This document shows positions 60,081-64,000 of a stretch of DNA of 64,000 nucleotides, piece after piece. The notes under the pieces are model-generated. The model saw only the letters and a program-made list of their open reading frames with translations. It was not told the origin of the DNA and ran no database searches. Both the position numbers and the translations under genes were made by a program. The stretch spans positions 44,602,405 through 44,666,404 of the forward strand of contig NC_067312.1 of NCBI RefSeq assembly GCF_020740795.1, written 5' to 3'. Position 1 is the stretch's first letter. Every line of letters begins with the position of its first letter. This DNA comes from Apus apus. Lineage: Eukaryota > Chordata > Aves > Apodiformes > Apodidae.

Positions 60081-60128
60081 TTTGAATCTCAAAACTCAGC
60101 TCTCATTGGCGTTGCCGAGCCAGCCAAT
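60081..60128 (-). promoter_or_regulatory. CKS2: CCAAT boxes and CHR-like element of CKS2
   Basis: In gene direction: ATTGG (60128-60124), then CCAAT (60109-60105), then TTCAAA (60086-60081; TTTGAA on the + strand), about 95 nt before the ATG. NF-Y-bound CCAAT boxes plus a CHR (TTYGAA) are the known arrangement in G2/M genes repressed by DREAM. CCAAT-to-CCAAT spacing is 19 nt, shorter than the 31-33 nt usual for that class. Confidence 0.55.
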
Positions 60129-60345
60129 AGCGTGCCGCGCCGGCACTGCCACCGCCCCGCCGCCTGACTCGGGCGCCCGACCTCCCTCCCACCAATCCCC
60201 GGAAGCTGCGGGGCAGCATGACGTCCGGGGCGAGGGTTGGGAGCGTTGCTGGGCGGGGGGCGGTTGCCGAGGGGCGGGCGTGAGTCGCGGGAGCACGGCA
60301 GTAGGTCAGCGGCGGCGGGGCCCCGCGTTCCAGCAGTTTCTAGAC

Positions 60346-60480
60346 TGTACGGGGAGGGAGGATTGGAGGAGGGAGGGGGGGAAGGGATGGGGGAGAGAGT
60401 GGGGGGGAGACAGGGAGGGGAGGGAGCGGGGAAGGAAAGGGGAGGAAAGGGAAGGAGGGGGGAGGTGGCCGGGGATGTTA
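60346..60480. repeat. G-rich polypurine tract
   Basis: About 130 nt of almost only G and A on the + strand, with many runs of three to seven G. It begins shortly upstream of the CKS2 CpG island core, 360-490 nt from the CKS2 ATG. Confidence 0.9.
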
Positions 60481-61754
60481 GTGGGCGGTCCTCACTTCTT
60501 GTGATGGGTTTGGCGCAGCCGTCGCGGCGGAAGCGGGTGCATTGGCCGCTGTCCAGGATGTTGCTGATGGGAGGCAGCGGGAGGGAACTTTCTCCCGCCT
60601 CCTCATAAAGCTCCAGGTTTAAATTAGATGTGTGCTGTGCGTTGGTGCTACTTCTGTACCACATATTCTGGGGCTGGGAAAGTTTTCTGAAATCGTAGAT
60701 TACGGTTATTTCGCAAACATAGCTCTTCCCCGACTTCTAGGTTGTAGCATCTGTAGTACTCAGCGTGCTACTTAAACAAAATAAGTGCGGCGTGCACTTC
60801 CGTTCAGAGCCGTGTGGGTTTGTGGACGGGTTTCCTGTTTACAAACATTCTTACCCAGAAAAATAGCACAGTAAACACTTGAATGGTAAAACAAAAGTAG
60901 AAGCTTGCCAGGATTTGATAGGATGTGCTGCATTTCTTAGGATAGAAACATTAATTCTGTCATAAAGCTTTTTTCAGTAGGTAAATACTGAATTCTGCAC
61001 TTTTGTAAACTCCAGTGGCATTTCTTAGGTGTAGCTGATCTGTGAGATGAGATGTTTGCAGAAATGATAACAGGAAGGGCAGTGTCACAGTTGCTGTCTT
61101 CACGTTCTGTGCTTCCTGCCCATGGCGTGCTGCTTTCCTTGTTGGGCTTCTGTCGAAATGGAATGTTTAATTTTCTACTTTCATTGTGCTACCAGGAACA
61201 CGGGTATTGTTTGTGATTGTGTAATACGTACATCTGAAAACTTCTGATGGGGAGAAAAACCGTCATAAAGTAATGTGAGGCACAAGTGCTGACACACATG
61301 ATGGTTAGGGATCATTGCATTTAGCATTCTTTCTAGTGGTGCTGCAGCCTGATGTCTGAAATGCTGAAGTTAAAATCAATCTCAAGCTTATAGACACTAA
61401 AAGGAGTGCTTATCATAATCTAGCAGTAATATTTTTCTCTTAACCAGAGTGCATCTTAGGGCATATTGAAACAGATAATTTGCTGACAAAATATAGTCAG
61501 TATTTTCATACTGGTACGGTCAATTGTATGACATTACATTAACAAAGATCCTCAGGAGGAATATAAATTCCAGTATAATTGTACAAGTGCAACCCACTTG
61601 CAAGTTTTTAAGGTATTAGTTGGATTATTCAAAATAGAGTATTCTTGTAGATTAGTTTCAGGCAGTACAACTGTTATTTTTGAATACTTAAGGCTGATAG
61701 GATACAATAACTTCTCTTAGGAATGGCATTGTATAATATTGGGGAAAAAGTTCA
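60481..61754. other. Intergenic, upstream of CKS2
   Basis: First about 150 nt remain GC-rich; a short open frame there (MGLAQPSRRKRVHWPLSRML) has no recognised relative. The remainder is ordinary AT-rich sequence without features. Confidence 0.6.
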
Positions 61755-62236
61755 GACTGCCACATCAAGGAGTTCTGCTTGATGGAAGACATTTCATCTG
61801 TGTGCCTCACAAAGTTGAACAGGGCTAAGTGCAAAGTCCTGTGCCTGAGGAGGGACAACCACAGGCAGCAGCACATGATGGTAACCACCCAGGTGGAGAT
61901 CAGTTTTGCAGAAAAGGACCTGTGTCCTGGTGGATATCATGTTGGACATGACCCAGCAATGTGTCCTTGAAGCAAAGAAGGCTAATGGTATTTTGTGCTC
62001 CATTAGGAGTGTTGCTAGCAGGTTGAGAGAGATGATCCTTACCCTCTGCTCAAGCCCTGGTGAAGCCAGTGCTGGAGTACTAGTGTGCCTAGTTTTAGGC
62101 TCCCCAGTACAAGAGAAAGAGCTACTGGAGAGAGTTCAGTGAAGGGCCACAAAGATGCTGAAGGGACTGGAGCATTTCTCCTGTGAGGAAAGACTCATAG
62201 GAGAAGAGAGGCTGAGGAGGTTCGGGCAAACCTTAT
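61755..62236 (+). mobile_element. CR1 ORF2 C-terminal fragment, degraded
   Basis: Traces: LNRAKCKVLCLRRDNH near 61813, then SIRSVASRLREMILTLCSS near 62005, then RATKMLKGLEHFSCEER-like sequence near 62140-62190. Frameshifted throughout; breaks off near 62236 where a different CR1 segment starts. Confidence 0.82.
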
Positions 62237-62289
62237 AATTGCACATGAAAACATGAAGAAAGCATGCAAAGAAGACAGCAAGGCTCAGC

Positions 62290-63820
62290 ACCACCGGTGA
62301 CCATTCCCACTGTCATTAAACACTGCCCAGGGAACATGGCAAACAGAGCAGACAAACGACATGGCTCATCAGCCAGCACAGGGCACAGCAGTTTGTGCAG
62401 GCAGGGCAAGTGAGGAGGGTGCTGAAAGCATGCTAACTCAGGCAGGCAGCAATGGTGACTTCTGTGCAGAAGACCGTGGCAACCCTGAGATCTGCACCCA
62501 CCAGTTCCGATGCAGCTCCCCAAACGGAGCTCTCCTGGGAACAGGCTGACACCCAGGCTACAGGGTGTGCCCTGCTCTTACACCAGTGTCGGATGGTAAC
62601 GGTGAGCATGCCTCTGGCAGGTGTGCCCAGGTAGACGAACTCCTACACTTAGTGATTGAGCTCGGAGAGGAGGTAAGCAGGCTGAGGGCCATCAGGGAAG
62701 GTGAGAGAGAGAGAGATACTTGGAGTAGCACCCTGCCTCCCGTGATAGAAACCGAGCAGGCAGACAGAGCCCCTGCTACAGAGAACTCCCTGTGCTCTCT
62801 GACTAAATGTGATGCCTTAGAGGGCAGGGAGCAATGGCAAGATGTTTCTGCCAGGTGCAACAGGCACCACAAGCATGTTAGCCAAATAGCTACACCACCT
62901 TCCCAGGTGCAGTAGCATAACAGGTACAGTGCTCTGCAACGGGAACAGGACAACAGTGAGAATTATAATTCTTCTTGCTTGGAGGTGTCACTGAGGTCTA
63001 GTCAGTCAAAACCTCCTCAGTAAAGAACAAAAGAGACAGGTCATTGTAATGGGCGACATGCTTCTAAAAGGAGCAGAAGGCCCCATATGCAGACCAGACC
63101 CTCTACACAGGGAAGTCTGCTTCCTGCCTGTGACCTAGGTTATTGATGGAAAGAATCCCTGGTACAGCCCTCAGAGTATTATGCCATTTTGATCTTCCAG
63201 GTAAGCAGTAATGAAGTAGTGAGAAGTTCATGGGCAATGAAGAAATATTTCAGGGTTTGGGATGGCTTGTCAAGGGATTGGGAGCACAAGTCATGTCCTT
63301 CTCTATCCCTCCAGTGGCGGGGAACGATGAGGAGGTAAACAGGAAAGCCCAGCAGATCAATACCTGGCTCTGAGACTGCTGCCACTGTCAAGACTTTGGG
63401 TTCTTTAACCACGGTTTGATTTACAAACGCCAGACCTACTGGCAACAGAGGTGAAAAGATTTATCTTGCAGGGGGAAAAGTGTTCTAGGGCAAGAGTTAG
63501 CCGGGCTCATTGAGAGAGCTTTAAACTAGTTTTGAAGGGGCATGGGAATGTAACTGGGTTTGTTAGAGAGGCACCTGGGTGTAGTAGCTCAAGGCTCATG
63601 GGGCAGCATGCTAGAATTCTTTCCTCTCTGAAATGCTTATACACTAATGCACACAGCATGGGGAATAAACAGAAAGAACTGAAGATCTGTGTGCAATCAA
63701 AGGGCCATGATCTCATTGCAGTTACTGAAACGTGGTATAGCTCACATGACTAGAACTTTGTAGTGGATGGCTTTTCAGGAAAGACAGGCCAGCAAAGCAA
63801 GGTGGTAGACATAACAACCC
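62290..63820 (+). mobile_element. CR1 ORF1 and start of ORF2, degraded
   Basis: Carries the 5' coding part of a CR1. ORF1 coiled-coil-like segment: CAQVDELLHLVIELGEEVSR, then LRAIREGERERDTW (62608-62720). ORF1 esterase-like segment follows from about 63050 (GDMLLKGAEGPICRPDPLHR), then in shifted frames to LIERALN-like sequence near 63510. ORF2 opens at about 63634: YTNAHSMGNKQKELKICVQS and KGHDLIAVTETWYSSHD, the N-terminus of the endonuclease. Match fades near 63820. Many stops; 5' parts of CR1 are far rarer than 3' ends. Confidence 0.85.
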
Positions 63821-64000
63821 CATGAAAATGTCCTAAGAGGGAAAGGGTGCTGGGGAAGGTACCATCTCCAGGCCTTTGCCATGATTACGGTTGACTCCTG
63901 GGATCAGCTGACGGGCTGAACCTCTCTTCCCTCGTGGGGACATCTTTGCATAAGATGTCAAACACTCAGTTATGCTGAGTGCACCCTGGGAAACTTAGAA
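63821..64000. other. Unassigned sequence at window end
   Basis: About 180 nt after the CR1 match ends. Rather GC-rich, with CAGCTGACGGGCTGAACC and GAGTGCACCCTGGGAAACTT. It could be the start of another repeat (LTR-like in feel), but I cannot identify it. Confidence 0.4.

Larger units (their letters stand above)
59390..60345. promoter_or_regulatory. CKS2: CpG-rich promoter region of CKS2
   Basis: CpG-dense block spanning CKS2 exon 1 and about 350 nt upstream. Contains two CCAAT boxes and a CHR-like hexamer (listed separately) and no TATA box. The region upstream (60200-60345) is still CG-rich, so divergent transcription is possible but not shown. Confidence 0.75.

Noticed and set aside
60089-60664. 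Long open frames of 123-191 codons on both strands upstream of CKS2
   Set aside because: They lie in GC- and G-rich low-complexity DNA where stop codons are rare; the predicted proteins are Pro/Ser- or Gly/Glu-rich and resemble nothing known.
1-64000. Search for tRNA, snoRNA or microRNA genes in introns
   Set aside because: No clear tRNA arms, C/D or H/ACA boxes, or strong hairpin could be supported by eye; a covariance-model scan would be needed to exclude them.

Overview
This is vertebrate nuclear DNA, almost certainly from a bird. The window carries at least ten CR1 LINE copies of avian type and three endogenous-retrovirus LTRs. Two of those LTRs resemble types I know from neoavian genomes; this is recalled, not searched. 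Genes are split into small exons with GT-AG introns, and there is no bacterial-type gene organisation. The gene order SEMA4D / SECISBP2 / CKS2, with SEMA4D convergent to the other two, matches the mammalian 9q22 neighbourhood. In birds I would expect this block on chromosome Z (inference).

Region 1 (1-23.3 kb, + strand) is the 3' end of SEMA4D (semaphorin 4D, CD100). Two exons (4875-5047, 5263-5306) encode the PSI domain and the linker after it. From the donor after 5306 the gene has two possible ends. One is a single exon (6437-7353) encoding an Ig domain, transmembrane helix and cytoplasmic tail, followed by a 1.5 kb 3' UTR. The other is a set of four exons (9245-9448, 20165-20374, 21778-21875, 22439-22468) encoding a different Ig-like domain and a short hydrophilic tail without a membrane anchor. 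Both routes are in phase. The second matches the short human isoform as I recall it.

Region 2 (24-54.9 kb, - strand) is a complete SECISBP2 gene, the SECIS-binding protein needed for selenocysteine insertion. I could place 17 coding exons with consistent phase, giving 817 codons plus stop from ATG at 54838 to TAA at 25525. Its introns hold most of the CR1 and LTR insertions.

Region 3 (56.8-60.3 kb, - strand) is a complete CKS2 gene: three coding exons, 79 aa, the CDK regulatory subunit. It has a CpG-rich promoter with two CCAAT boxes and a CHR-like element. Region 4 (60.3-64 kb) holds a long G-rich purine tract, a CR1 3' fragment and the ORF1/early ORF2 part of another CR1.

I found no sign of a novel multi-gene system. 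The observations most worth checking are the alternative SEMA4D 3' cassette, a 70-bp tandem duplication that copies the SECISBP2 exon 10 splice acceptor, and a CR1 whose reverse transcriptase region is nearly open. Exon boundaries were set by hand from splice consensus, phase and remembered orthologues; none was checked against transcripts.
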